Assembly (NCBI RefSeq): GCF_002803605.1
Contig: NZ_PHRG01000001.1
Span: forward strand, 248,001 to 312,000
Direction: 5' to 3'
Length of the DNA: 64,000 nt
Source: Acinetobacter pseudolwoffii
GTDB taxonomy: Bacteria > Pseudomonadota > Gammaproteobacteria > Pseudomonadales > Moraxellaceae
Each line of letters begins with the position of its first letter. Position 1 is the stretch's first letter. The notes beneath the pieces are model-generated. The model saw only the letters and a program-made list of their open reading frames with translations. It searched no databases and was not told the origin of the DNA. A program made the position numbers and the translations under genes. Of the stretch, positions 19,355 to 28,630 are shown in pieces.

Positions 19355-19855
19355 ATGGCCTCTTCTAAAAAAGAATCTAAAGCAATGAAAATTGATATCG
19401 GAATTTCGCATGATGATCGTGCCAAGATTGTCGATGGTTTATCCCGACTATTGGCAGACAGCTATACCCTGTATTTGATGACCCATAATTTCCACTGGAA
19501 TGTCACCGGCCCCCAGTTCAATAGCCTGCATAATATGTTTATGACCCAATACACCGAGCAGTGGAATGCGCTGGATGTGATTGCTGAACGTATCCGGGCC
19601 TTGGGTTTTGCAGCACCTGGCACCTATAAACAGTTTGTAAAACTGACCTCTATTAAAGAGGTTGAAGGGGTGCCAAAAGCTGAAGAAATGCTGCGCCTAC
19701 TGGTCGATGCCCATGAGACCGTAGCACGTACCGCCAGAAGTATTTTTGCAGTGATTGAAGACGCCAATGATCAACCAACAGCGGATATTTTGACCCAGCG
19801 ACTAGATGTACATGAAAAAACTGCCTGGATGCTCAGAAGTAGTCTGGATCAATAA
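19355..19855 (+). CDS. dps: Dps-family ferritin-like protein
   Basis: A 166-residue mini-ferritin that oxidises iron with peroxide and may bind DNA. The Dps signature is clear: [17 protein letters not shown] (His47, His59) and [12 protein letters not shown] (Asp74, Glu78), which make the inter-subunit ferroxidase site. A lysine-rich N-terminal tail ([11 protein letters not shown]) could bind DNA. The start has a strong AAGGAG site. Its place opposite katE fits a joint response to peroxide. A terminator follows at 19972. Confidence 0.94.
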   Translation: MASSKKESKAMKIDIGISHDDRAKIVDGLSRLLADSYTLYLMTHNFHWNVTGPQFNSLHNMFMTQYTEQWNALDVIAERIRALGFAAPGTYKQFVKLTSIKEVEGVPKAEEMLRLLVDAHETVARTARSIFAVIEDANDQPTADILTQRLDVHEKTAWMLRSSLDQ

Positions 19856-19971
19856 AGCATGATTAATCGCATTTGAGAGCAAGCGGATGAGCGGGATGAC
19901 ACGAGGGTGTTGCTTAGCCGATTAGAACAATCCCAAAGATATGACCTTTAAAATGAAGCACTAAAAACTTG

Positions 19972-20004
19972 GAGGATGTATGCAGTCGTGTACATCCTCT
20001 TTTC
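19972..20004. terminator. Terminator after dps
   Basis: Stem GAGGATGTA / TACATCCTC, followed by TTTTC on the plus strand. The minus strand also ends in a T-rich stretch (AAGTTTTTA), so it may serve the convergent MBL operon. Confidence 0.75.
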
Positions 20005-20031
20005 ATCACCAGGTTTTAAGAATTGAGGCAT

Positions 20032-20907
20032 TCAGGCATGAAAATAATTCAGCGGCAGTTTTAAATAGGAAATACCATTGGCCTCTGCTTCAGGAAATTG
20101 ACCGGCACGTATATTGATTTGAATCGCCGGTAAAATCAGTTTTGGCATACCTAATTGGGCATCGCGTTGCTGGCGCATTTCAATAAATTCAGCTTTGGCC
20201 ATCCCCCTGTGAATATGGATATTATGCTGCTTCTGGGTCTGAATATCGGTTTCACAGACAAAGTGATCACGGCTTTCCGGTAAATAGTCATGGCACAGAA
20301 ATACCCGGGTATCATCCGGCAATTGATACAGTTTTTGCACCGAATCGAATAGCGTTGCCGCACTGCCTTTGGGAAAATCACAACGTGCAGTGCCATAATC
20401 TGGCATAAACAAGGTATCACCGACAAAGACTGCATTCCCGACCACATAACTCAGACAGGCCGGTGTATGCCCCGGTGTCGGAATGTTATAGGCCTGTAGT
20501 GAACCAATATTGAATTTTTCATGATCCGCAAACAGATAATCAAAAGGCTGCGCCAGATTGAACTGTTTCATATCCAGATGATAGATCGCGCCAAAGACTT
20601 CCTGCACAATAGAAATATGCTGGCTCATGGCAATCTTGCCGCCCAACTGTGAATGCAGATATTGTGCTGCGGTCAAATGATCTGCATGCACATGGGTTTC
20701 CAGAATCCACTCAACCTCAAAGTTCTGCTGTCGTATATAGGCAATAATTCGATCCGCATGTCTGGTCGATGTACTGGCAGAAGCGGCATCATAATCCAGC
20801 ACACTATCAATCACCGCACATTTTCCAGTGGCCGGATCACCCACCACATAGCTAAAAGTATGGCTATCTTCATGAAAAAAATCTTGAATTACGGCGCTAT
20901 GACTCAT
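20032..20907 (-). CDS. MBL-fold hydrolase, persulfide dioxygenase-like
   Basis: A 291-residue metallo-beta-lactamase-fold protein of the ETHE1/Blh kind. The metal motif THVHADH and the later ligands (TPGHTPACLSYVVG, VGDTLFMPDYGTARCDFP) are those of persulfide dioxygenases and the Blh proteins of bigR operons. It probably oxidises sulfane sulfur in detoxification. The ATG at 20907 is chosen because AGGAG lies 7 bases upstream and it overlaps the previous stop (ATGA). Upstream are two YeeE-type membrane proteins, which supports a sulfur role. Confidence 0.88.
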   Translation of the reverse strand: MSHSAVIQDFFHEDSHTFSYVVGDPATGKCAVIDSVLDYDAASASTSTRHADRIIAYIRQQNFEVEWILETHVHADHLTAAQYLHSQLGGKIAMSQHISIVQEVFGAIYHLDMKQFNLAQPFDYLFADHEKFNIGSLQAYNIPTPGHTPACLSYVVGNAVFVGDTLFMPDYGTARCDFPKGSAATLFDSVQKLYQLPDDTRVFLCHDYLPESRDHFVCETDIQTQKQHNIHIHRGMAKAEFIEMRQQRDAQLGMPKLILPAIQINIRAGQFPEAEANGISYLKLPLNYFHA

Positions 20908-21326
20908 GATGATGCTCCTGACCATTGACGATGTAGATAAACCCCTGCCAGCATGGCCATAATAAAATAAGTAGCCTGATAGTGGCCTAAACCAATGAGT
21001 GTCAGACTGGGCGCTGGACAGATACCGGCAATTCCCCAGCCGATACCAAATAAAAGACTGCCGCTCATCAGTTTAGAATCAATTTTCTGATTAGTCGGTA
21101 ACTGGATCGGTTCATGAAATACAGTTTTAGCTACCGGATTTCGCGTGGCTTTCTGAAAAGGAATAAAGGCGACCATAATCGCGCCCAGCATCACAAAGGC
21201 CAGACTCGGATCCCAGTCGCCAAAAACATCCAGAAAATCCAGAACCTTTTCAGGATTGGCCATACCGGAAATCATCAAGCCGACTGAAAACAAACCACCC
21301 CATAAAAATGCCAGCAGATTTTTCAT
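20904..21326 (-). CDS. YeeE/YedE-type membrane protein, DUF6691
   Basis: A 140-residue membrane protein with four or so hydrophobic segments (LLAFLWGGLFSVGLMISGM, LAFVMLGAIMVAFI). The family motif GIGWGIAGICPAPSL carries the conserved Cys thought to handle sulfur species. It is the second half of a two-gene YeeE transporter, working with the gene before it. The ATG at 21326 overlaps the upstream stop (TAAAATG). An upstream start at 21341 is less likely. Confidence 0.88.
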   Translation of the reverse strand: MKNLLAFLWGGLFSVGLMISGMANPEKVLDFLDVFGDWDPSLAFVMLGAIMVAFIPFQKATRNPVAKTVFHEPIQLPTNQKIDSKLMSGSLLFGIGWGIAGICPAPSLTLIGLGHYQATYFIMAMLAGVYLHRQWSGASS

Positions 21327-21327
21327 T

Positions 21328-21746
21328 TTAGCGCACTCCAATCAGGTGACGAATCCCATAAACTGTCATAAAACCAGCCCACATAAATATGGCTGTAGCC
21401 AAGATTGAACGTTTAGATAAACGGCTGATGCCACAAATTCCATGGCCACTGGTACATCCCGAGCCTAAACGGGTGCCAAAACCGACCAGTAAACCCGCAA
21501 TCACCATCATCCAGGGACTGGTATTCAGTTCGATTTCAGGTTGTATGCATAGTCCATAAACAAATGGAATGATGATGAGACCCAATAAAAACCACAGAGT
21601 TGGCGTCTTGAAAATGCTTTGAGGTTAAGTACCTGTCCAATCAGACCACTAATGCCCGCGATCTGGCCATGAATATACAGATAGCCGACCACTGAAACAC
21701 CAAGAAGTAAACCACCGAGAAAAGCGCTCAGGAAGTCATGCATCAT
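21328..21746 (-). pseudogene. YeeE/YedE sulfur-transport membrane protein, frameshifted
   Basis: Two overlapping frames make one YeeE protein. The first (from 21746) reads LLLGVSVVGYLYIHGQIAG and then NLKAF... and goes out of frame. The second gives [16 protein letters not shown] and continues with the conserved [18 protein letters not shown] to a stop at 21328. Adding one T to the TTT at 21618-21620 joins them ([17 protein letters not shown]). The merged length, about 139 residues, is normal. So a single-base loss in a short homopolymer has broken the first gene of the sulfur operon, or the base was misread. Confidence 0.85.
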
Positions 21747-21945
21747 ATTTCACTTTCATCATTATATATTTTAATATTATATTTAATTAAATATTATTCA
21801 AGTTCTAGTCTGTTTAACTTATTTGATGGAAGATGATTATAGGCTCAAATCCAATGCATGCTAAGCTCTCTGGTTTCAGCCCTAGTCAGCTGTGACTAAT
21901 AAAGAAATAATCTGGATCGGATCAATCTAATATTTGAAATATTGT

Positions 21946-22668
21946 CTAAGTTTCAATTGGATGAACCGTATGGGAATCACTTTCAATCCGGCCATCGACC
22001 AGATTAATGGTTCGATCACAGGTGGCGGATAGGCGCGGGTCATGTGTCACCAGCAGAACGGCGCAGTCGCGTTCACGATGCACTTTACGAAACAGCTCAA
22101 ACATGTCGGCGGCGGTCTGCGTATCCAGATTACCGGTAGGCTCATCGGCCAGAAGTAAGGCTGGCTCTGTAATCAAAGCCCGCGCAATCGCAATCCGCTG
22201 TTGCTGCCCACCGGAAAGCTCGTTCGGTTTACGATCAGCAAACTTTTCCAGCCCCACTGCAGCCAGCAAATCCCGTGCACGTTGTAAGCCTTGCTGTCCG
22301 GGTTTGCCTCGCGTCATCATCAAGGGCATTAAAATATTATCCAGTGCAGTAAATGCCTGAATCAGGTGATGGAACTGAAATACAAATCCAATACTATTGC
22401 CACGTAATGCAGTCCGGCCACGATCATCCATGGCACTGGTCGGCTGTCCCAGTAAATACAGCTCGCCACTACTCGGTTGATCCAGCAATCCCAGAATATT
22501 CAATAGCGTACTTTTTCCGGAGCCAGAAGGCCCAATCAGAGCAGCAAAATCCTGGCGTTCAATACACAGATCAATACCATGCAAGACCTCAATTTCATTG
22601 GGCTGACCAATATTATAAGATTTGCGCAGCGCTTTTAAACGCAGGACTTCTTGAGATGGTTCAGACAT
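21946..22668 (-). CDS. ABC transporter ATPase, LolD/MacB type
   Basis: A 240-residue ATPase of the LolD/MacB/DevA group. Walker A is GPSGSGKST, the signature is LSGGQQQR and Walker B is LLLADEPTGNLD. It pairs with the FtsX-type permease encoded just upstream (8-base overlap) and the adaptor gene before that. It is the last gene of the three-gene operon. Confidence 0.95.
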   Translation of the reverse strand: MSEPSQEVLRLKALRKSYNIGQPNEIEVLHGIDLCIERQDFAALIGPSGSGKSTLLNILGLLDQPSSGELYLLGQPTSAMDDRGRTALRGNSIGFVFQFHHLIQAFTALDNILMPLMMTRGKPGQQGLQRARDLLAAVGLEKFADRKPNELSGGQQQRIAIARALITEPALLLADEPTGNLDTQTAADMFELFRKVHRERDCAVLLVTHDPRLSATCDRTINLVDGRIESDSHTVHPIET

Positions 22669-23884
22669 GACGAATCGCCTCCACCGGATCGAGTGCCGCT
22701 GCCCGGCGTGATGGTACTGCAGCGGCCAATACCCCTGTTAATGTCGCCAACAATAAAGCCAGAAGTACCAGCTCGATCGAAATCGGGATATAAAATAATC
22801 CCGGGCCAAAATTATTAAATACCCAGACCAGACCATAACTGGCTGCACTGCCAACGACCGAACCCAGCAGACCAAATATGGCCCCCTGAAACAGGAAAAT
22901 TCTTAAAATTTGTGACTGGGTGGCGCCTGTCGCACGCAAAATACCAATTTCCCGGGTGCGCTGTACCACGCTGACGGACATGACACTGGCAATGCCAAAA
23001 GCCACTGAAATTGCAACAAAAACAATAATCATATTGGTAGACAGGCTCTGTGCAGTAATCGCATTCATCAGCTGTGCATTGGTTGAAATCCAGCTTTCAG
23101 CCTTTAATGAGGTCAGGCGCCCCACTTGGGCCGCAATGTCATCAGCCTCAAAAATATCGTTAATGGTCAGATCAATGACAGTTACACCACCGGGCAGACC
23201 GAGTAAAGACTGTGCCTGTTTCAAGTCCAGATAAACATAACGCGCATCCAGTTCACGCACGCCCAGTTCAAATATGCCGGCAATATTTACCAAGGCACTG
23301 TTTTGCTGACCGGTATCCAGTCGCAATTTGCTACCGACCTGAACCCCCAGATCTTTGGCCAACTGACTGCCGATCAGTACATCATCCGCGCCAACACGTA
23401 ACTGACCACTGGTTAAATATTCTTTCAATGGAATGATCTGCTGATAACGCTCCAGATCCATTCCGACCAAGGCCACGGATTCAATCGCATCACCGCGTTG
23501 TACAAAGGCCGGCCCGGAGACCACAGGCGACACAGCAGTTAATATCGGCAACTGATCCAGTGTTTCGGTAATCTGCTGCCAATTATTGATGGAACGCAGT
23601 CGTTGTGCGCGTTTATCTTCCTGTAACAATTGCACCGTCCCGGCAGGCGGCGGCACAATCCGGTTGACTTCATCGGGTGAGAGCAAACGGATATGTGCCT
23701 GTGTACCTAATGTACGTTCGACAATATTGGCCTGTAGCCCCTGAATCAGGGCCGTGATAAACACAATCACCGCCACACCAACGGCGACGCCCACCGTGAT
23801 CATAATGGACTGCGCGCGACCTTCGCGCAAAAAACTGATCGCGATTTTCCATTCGATCCAAAGCCGCTCGAAAAAGTTTTTCAA
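22661..23884 (-). CDS. FtsX/MacB-type ABC permease
   Basis: A 407-residue permease of the MacB/LolC type. It has an N-terminal helix (SIMITVGVAVGVAVIVFITAL), a large periplasmic domain, and three C-terminal helices (IIVFVAISVAFGIASVM, FLFQGAIFGLLGSVVGSAA, LVLLALLLATLTGVLAA) around VQRTREIGILRATGA. It overlaps both neighbours and forms the membrane part of a tripartite exporter. The substrate is unknown. Confidence 0.93.
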   Translation of the reverse strand: MKNFFERLWIEWKIAISFLREGRAQSIMITVGVAVGVAVIVFITALIQGLQANIVERTLGTQAHIRLLSPDEVNRIVPPPAGTVQLLQEDKRAQRLRSINNWQQITETLDQLPILTAVSPVVSGPAFVQRGDAIESVALVGMDLERYQQIIPLKEYLTSGQLRVGADDVLIGSQLAKDLGVQVGSKLRLDTGQQNSALVNIAGIFELGVRELDARYVYLDLKQAQSLLGLPGGVTVIDLTINDIFEADDIAAQVGRLTSLKAESWISTNAQLMNAITAQSLSTNMIIVFVAISVAFGIASVMSVSVVQRTREIGILRATGATQSQILRIFLFQGAIFGLLGSVVGSAASYGLVWVFNNFGPGLFYIPISIELVLLALLLATLTGVLAAAVPSRRAAALDPVEAIRHV

Positions 23885-25131
23885 TCGAATTTCACCGGTA
23901 ATTCATTCTTGCTATCGGTCGCGTCAGTCGAGCTCATCAATGAGCTATCTTGTGGCTTGAGACGGACTCGCGCACCCTCTTCCAGTAACGATTCGGCATT
24001 GGCCAGCACCTGATCACCCTCACTCAAACCTGAAGTTACTTCTGACATGGCCAGACCCCGTAAACCTAAAGTCACCAGTTGGCGCTGGATTTTTCTATCA
24101 CGTACCAACACGACCACTGCCTTATTGCCTTTAATATTGCTAAGCGCATCGTTCGGAATAGCCAGTGCTCGCTCCCGTTTATCTGCCTCGACATTGACCG
24201 ATACGGTCATGTCCTGACGCAGAAAATTTGGCACCGGGTTGACGGTTAATCTGACCTCTACCGTGCCCCGCTGCGGATCAATGCTCGGTGCAATAAAGTT
24301 AATGCGGGCCGGAAAAGACTGATCCGGATAAGCATCGCTAATCACGGTGGCATTTTGCCCTAAGGCCAGTTGCGGTAAATTCCGTTCATCGAGTGGCACC
24401 CGGATTTCTGTATTGCCCGTTAAGGCAATGGTAAATAAGGTTTGTCCTGGTTGAACCAGATCGCCTGGCTCGACATCCCGTGTCAGTACTGTACCTGCGA
24501 CCGCAGCCCGAATTTTGGTTTTCGCCAGTTGCGCCTGTGCCACTGCCAGCTGTTCCCGAAGCGATGCTTCTTCAACTTGTCCCGTAGACAATGCCGCTGC
24601 TTTTAGACGAGCAGTTTCATAATTGTTGCGGGCAACTCTTTCTGCCTCTAAGGCCTGTTCTATTTCTTCAGCCGACAGGATACCCGCTTCGGCATTACGT
24701 CTCCGTGCTGCTTCACGACTGGCCTGTTCCAGTTGTGCTTTGGCACTGGCCAGTTCTGCTGTCGCCTGTGGTCGTCTGCTGGTGGCCAATTCAGTCAGTG
24801 CCAGTTCAGCCTGTCGTACTTGGGCCAGTAATTCATCCGATTTCAGCACCACCAAGAGATCACCAGGTTTCACCTGATCTCCTTCCGTGACCCGCCGCTC
24901 AAGTACTACGCCACTAATTTCACTGCCCACCTGAGCACGCGAGACTGTCGCCACGCGTCCGGTGGCCACTACATTTTGTATCAGCGGCATGGTGTTCAAG
25001 GTATAGCTTGGTAGAACCGGCCCCTGCCACCAGCGGAACAGAGCAAAACCGACTGCCAGTAGCAATAAGATGATGAGCAAAATTTTATAGCGGGCAGCGC
25101 GCAACTGAGAATCTCCGGTTGATGCATCCAA
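23881..25131 (-). CDS. Periplasmic adaptor (membrane fusion) protein, MacA/HlyD type
   Basis: A 416-residue adaptor. It has an N-terminal membrane anchor (ILLIILLLLAVGFALFRWW), a lipoyl-like part (VGSEISGVVLERRV), a helical hairpin (residues about 105-195, rich in Ala/Glu/Arg) and beta-barrel domains. It links the ABC permease to an outer-membrane channel, which is not encoded nearby. It is the first gene of the operon; 25132-25400 holds its promoter. MacAB-like, but export of a lipid, peptide or macrolide cannot be told apart. Confidence 0.9.
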   Translation of the reverse strand: MDASTGDSQLRAARYKILLIILLLLAVGFALFRWWQGPVLPSYTLNTMPLIQNVVATGRVATVSRAQVGSEISGVVLERRVTEGDQVKPGDLLVVLKSDELLAQVRQAELALTELATSRRPQATAELASAKAQLEQASREAARRRNAEAGILSAEEIEQALEAERVARNNYETARLKAAALSTGQVEEASLREQLAVAQAQLAKTKIRAAVAGTVLTRDVEPGDLVQPGQTLFTIALTGNTEIRVPLDERNLPQLALGQNATVISDAYPDQSFPARINFIAPSIDPQRGTVEVRLTVNPVPNFLRQDMTVSVNVEADKRERALAIPNDALSNIKGNKAVVVLVRDRKIQRQLVTLGLRGLAMSEVTSGLSEGDQVLANAESLLEEGARVRLKPQDSSLMSSTDATDSKNELPVKFD

Positions 25132-25369
25132 TATTGAATAAGAAAGATAACGCTTTATTTATTTTCTTCGAGTGTCTAATTTACAACAGGTTCCTGCATA
25201 GATTTATAGATATTTTGTTGAGTTTAAATGAAATGTTGGATTCCTGAGCATGTTTAGCCAGCACTTATCGATTTCAGCTAAAGTGATCTATGACAGCTGC
25301 AACATTTGAATGAAGAGCTAAAATCCCGCTGTATGAAGCGACAGCCATGTCAAAGATCTGGATAGCATC

Positions 25370-25404
25370 AAAAACAGGCTAAAACATCGTTGATTTAGCC
25401 TGTT
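25370..25404 (-). terminator. Terminator after the small frame at 25404
   Basis: Stem AACAGGCTAAA / TTTAGCCTGTT (11 bp), ACATCGTTGA loop. On the minus strand it is followed by TTTTG. It ends a minus-strand transcript. Confidence 0.7.
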
Positions 25405-25532
25405 TAATGAATGATTGATTTAATAATTTTACCCAATAACTGATCACGTTGCGACAGGCTTTCGCCCAAAGGCGCCAACCGGATTTCCTGATTAACTTTC
25501 TGCCAGTTTAAATCACGCGGATCTGCCTTCAT
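25404..25532 (-). pseudogene. Short coding remnant with its own terminator
   Basis: A 42-codon frame (MKADPRDLNWQKVNQEIRLA ... DQLLGKIIKSIIH) directly followed by a terminator. The sequence looks like the C-terminal end of a larger helical protein whose front part is lost; an in-frame stop lies seven codons upstream of the Met. I do not recognise the parent family. The rest of 25132-25820 holds no other gene. Confidence 0.4.
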
Positions 25533-25823
25533 GGTACCTAGGGATTTTACTTAAAAAAGCCCAGCAAAATAGAAACATTATTCAGCCTATTGAAAGGACA
25601 CTATAATTTAGTGACGAGTAAAGCTCGGAGTATTTCAGGGTCTTTAACTGGCATCTATGCTTCGTTATGTGCATACCAATTAACCCATCGAAATAAGCCA
25701 ACCATTCAAATTATAAAGTCATTGGCTTAAACAGGATGAGAGTTAAATTAATCTTTGAAATAAGCAAATACAGTTTCTAGCTATCTGAGAAACTATATTT
25801 TTCAATCTTATAACTAACTCTTA

Positions 25824-26375
25824 TTATTCAAAACTTGCCGTTCGCTTGAATTGCAGAATTTCTCGTTCTGCCATATTATATTCACGCTGAACTTGCCCCA
25901 ACTTATTGCTAGCTTCGTTATATTTTTCACGATAATACTTTCGTGATTCTTCCTTAAGATCAGAGTTATACATATTAGATTTTGCTGTCGCAATTGTATC
26001 TTCAATCGATTTTAAATTTTTATTCGCCACATAAAACTTATTCGCCACATTGTAATAAGGTCGTAAGTTATTTTGCATTTCCATTGGGCAACTCTGATAT
26101 GTTCCTCTACCTTGTAATGCGTAATCAAAAATAGTTTGTGGATTGCAATAATTTTTTAGACCTTTTTTATAACCAGTGGTATAGGCTTCTGTGTCTAAAA
26201 TAGCGTTGTGTTTCATACATGCTTGAGTACGCTTTTGCATGAATGAACCATTACCGTTATAACCATCATTCTGACCAATTAAACCCCAATTGGCAGATAA
26301 ACACTCATTTTTAGACATAATTGCACAACCATTCAGCATAACAATACTGCCTAACAGCAACATTTTTAATTTCAT
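25824..26375 (-). CDS. DUF2799-like lipoprotein
   Basis: A 183-residue lipoprotein: lipobox VMLNGC (Cys17), then a DUF2799-like body (CLSANWGLIGQNDGYNG, ACMKHNA, YTTGYKKGLKNYC) that carries the typical GxxDG and cysteine pattern. The C-terminal third is a long helix (LGQVQREYNMAEREIL). It is the last gene of the array that contains the tubulin-like protein. A hairpin at 26404 precedes it, so it may have its own promoter or be reached by read-through. The function of DUF2799 proteins is unknown. Confidence 0.75.
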   Translation of the reverse strand: MKLKMLLLGSIVMLNGCAIMSKNECLSANWGLIGQNDGYNGNGSFMQKRTQACMKHNAILDTEAYTTGYKKGLKNYCNPQTIFDYALQGRGTYQSCPMEMQNNLRPYYNVANKFYVANKNLKSIEDTIATAKSNMYNSDLKEESRKYYREKYNEASNKLGQVQREYNMAEREILQFKRTASFE

Positions 26376-26403
26376 GAAGTTCTCAAAATATTGGCTACAG
26401 TAA

Positions 26404-26437
26404 AAATCCCAATATGTATCAATACATATTGGGATTT
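26404..26437 (-). terminator. Terminator between the two lipoprotein genes
   Basis: Perfect 15-bp stem AAATCCCAATATGTA / TACATATTGGGATTT with loop TCAA. The minus strand carries a T run. Confidence 0.85.
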
Positions 26438-26447
26438 CTAAGAGATT

Positions 26448-27110
26448 TTAGACTAATGTGATCGTACGAGTATTGTTTGCGACTTTTTTACCATTCACGA
26501 GTAATTCAGTATCAAGTAAGTATTGTCCTTTTGATACACTCGAAGGAAACTTCCAACTGAATGAATTTTCAAAATCGCCAGAACTATAGCCTTGGGCTGT
26601 TGAAACCTGAACATCTTTCACCAATTCACGTATCACTTTTCCATTTGCATCTTTTAGAACTAATTTTTCTTGGACACGCTGAAGAGGATCAGCAACACCT
26701 TCTACAACAGTCAAATCTGATTTTACTGTAATATTTTGGTTCGCTGCCACAGTTTGATTAGGTAAAATAACAGTAGAATACTGTTGAACCCTTGTTGTTT
26801 GAGGCAATTTCCCTTTATTGGCTTTCTTATATGCCGTTTCAACTTCAGCAGCTGATTTTTTCTGAATGGTGTGGGCATTAATCATTAAGCATCCTGCTGC
26901 AAAAACCGCACCGCCAATAGCAGCACCTGTTGCAGCATAACTACTATCACCCACAGATGCCCCAATTGCTGCACCAAGTAGTGCGCCTACTGCTGTAGAC
27001 ATTCCCGTATTACATCCCCCATTGGCTGACGTTGCCAATCCCCCTGTACTCGCACAACCTGAAATAACTAAAGCTGAGCTCAACATAGCAACAGATATTG
27101 TCTTTTTCAT
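26448..27110 (-). CDS. Glycine-zipper lipoprotein
   Basis: A 220-residue lipoprotein with lipobox VISGC (Cys19). Residues about 39-75 form a glycine zipper (VGALLGAAIGASVG, AATGAAIGGAVFAAG) like those of outer-membrane-associated SlyB/OmpA-type proteins, suggesting membrane insertion. The C-terminal half is a beta-rich domain (DANGKVIRELVKDV, SWKFPSSVSKGQYLLDTELL) that resembles an immunoglobulin-like fold. It follows the zinc-ribbon gene by 28 bases, so it is cotranscribed with the tubulin-like gene. Confidence 0.75.
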   Translation of the reverse strand: MKKTISVAMLSSALVISGCASTGGLATSANGGCNTGMSTAVGALLGAAIGASVGDSSYAATGAAIGGAVFAAGCLMINAHTIQKKSAAEVETAYKKANKGKLPQTTRVQQYSTVILPNQTVAANQNITVKSDLTVVEGVADPLQRVQEKLVLKDANGKVIRELVKDVQVSTAQGYSSGDFENSFSWKFPSSVSKGQYLLDTELLVNGKKVANNTRTITLV

Positions 27111-27138
27111 TAAATTTCCCTCTTAAAGTATAAAATGA

Positions 27139-28551
27139 TTATTGAATTACCATATCGTCAAAGGCTGCTGATTCACCTGCTTCAGCCTGACGTAAAATAC
27201 GTTTTGCTTGACCATTACTCGGAGAAGCAGACAATACTTCTCGAGCCAAAGATTTAGCCAAACCGTAGTTATTTGCATTTAATGCACGCTCTGCACGACT
27301 GAGCTGAGAATCAAAACGTGCTTCATTCTGACGACGTGCTGCTTCTGCTGCTAGTTTACGTGCAGCCTCTTCAGCTTTCTGACGTTCTATTTGAGCCTGT
27401 TCTGCCTGGCGTTGTGCATCTGCACGCTCACGCTCTGCTTGTGCTAAACGCTGTGCTTGCTCAACTTCTTGATGCATATTTTGCTGTGGAAAATTTTCAA
27501 CTTCATTTTGTATAGTTTCACTTTCTATAGATGCTTCCAGCTCTTCTTCTTGTTGAAGATTAAATTCTTCAATCATCGATTCGATCTGTGGCAACAGCTC
27601 TAGGCCACCTACAAGTTCCGCATCAAGTTCTAATGCAGCAAGCAATGTCTGATGTGCTAACTCCAAGTTTCCAGCTTGCAAATACTCTTTTGCTAAAGTG
27701 AGTTTCTCTTTTGCAGAGGTGGCTTGCGCTTCTGCAGATACAACCAACTGCACAAAACTTGCATTAATTTTACATTCTGCCTGGTTGAGTTTGATGATAC
27801 TCAATGCACGTGTCGGCATTTTTTCACTCAAAAAGCTACTAATTTCTGCATTTACATTTTCACAAGGATCAACCTGTGCCTCTTCGTCTATAGACACTTC
27901 TTCTTGTATATTTTCTTTACCACTAAACAAGAAAAAGATCACCATCAAAAGTACGATAAAGGCAATCGCAATATATTTAAAACTCGAGGTTTTTTGCTGT
28001 GGTGGATCTAACAGTGTAGGTTGACTGGTTGATGGTAGTTGTGGAGGGGTTACGATTGGAGCCGCAGGCTGTATCGGTTCAAGAGGCTCATCTGGTTCAG
28101 CATCTAAGACTGACAGATCACTTTGAAACTTGAGTTGATATTGTTCCAAACTTAAATATTCATTTGGAATATTTGCTAGATGCTTTAAACGTACAAAAAT
28201 TCCTTCATTTTTTTTAAAGGCGTAACGATCATAAGTTCGCATGTTTTCAAGGGTCGAACCAACAATGATGACACCCACTAGCTCTTTATTGCCCTGCTTT
28301 GTGATGTGTTTAACTACAACCGATGAGTTTGATTTTTCTTCGATTTGAGCTTCATTTTGGCTTTGACTTCCAATTGAATCTTGATTTTCACTCAATGACT
28401 CTCTTGGAATGATTGGTATTTCCTTTGACTCTACAGGCGGAGTTTGGAGTTGAACGTCATGCAAAGTACCACAAAAAGGACAATATTTTACCTTGAGCTG
28501 TAGCTTCTGCTGACATTCAATACAAACCATCTCTTCGTTCTGCTTAGCCAT
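27139..28551 (-). CDS. Zinc-ribbon membrane protein of the tubulin-like array
   Basis: About 470 residues. An N-terminal zinc ribbon has Cys10, 13, 24 and 27 (CIEC, CPFC). A small domain follows (residues 80-150), then a proline-rich linker (150-187), one membrane helix (192-210), and a C-terminal part with helical repeats and a coiled coil (about 355-420) that ends in a TPR-like unit. The ATG at 28551 is chosen; upstream codons overlap the tubulin-like gene and read poorly. The proline-rich linker could bind the GYF domain of the neighbour. The topology puts the zinc ribbon in the cytoplasm and the repeats outside. No known function. Confidence 0.75.
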   Translation of the reverse strand: MAKQNEEMVCIECQQKLQLKVKYCPFCGTLHDVQLQTPPVESKEIPIIPRESLSENQDSIGSQSQNEAQIEEKSNSSVVVKHITKQGNKELVGVIIVGSTLENMRTYDRYAFKKNEGIFVRLKHLANIPNEYLSLEQYQLKFQSDLSVLDAEPDEPLEPIQPAAPIVTPPQLPSTSQPTLLDPPQQKTSSFKYIAIAFIVLLMVIFFLFSGKENIQEEVSIDEEAQVDPCENVNAEISSFLSEKMPTRALSIIKLNQAECKINASFVQLVVSAEAQATSAKEKLTLAKEYLQAGNLELAHQTLLAALELDAELVGGLELLPQIESMIEEFNLQQEEELEASIESETIQNEVENFPQQNMHQEVEQAQRLAQAERERADAQRQAEQAQIERQKAEEAARKLAAEAARRQNEARFDSQLSRAERALNANNYGLAKSLAREVLSASPSNGQAKRILRQAEAGESAAFDDMVIQ

Positions 28552-28630
28552 GTTATTTAACCTATTACTTCTTTTTTGTGTTGAGCGTTGGCAGTATTGC
28601 CCTTTTTCAAGGACAATACTGCATGAGCAA

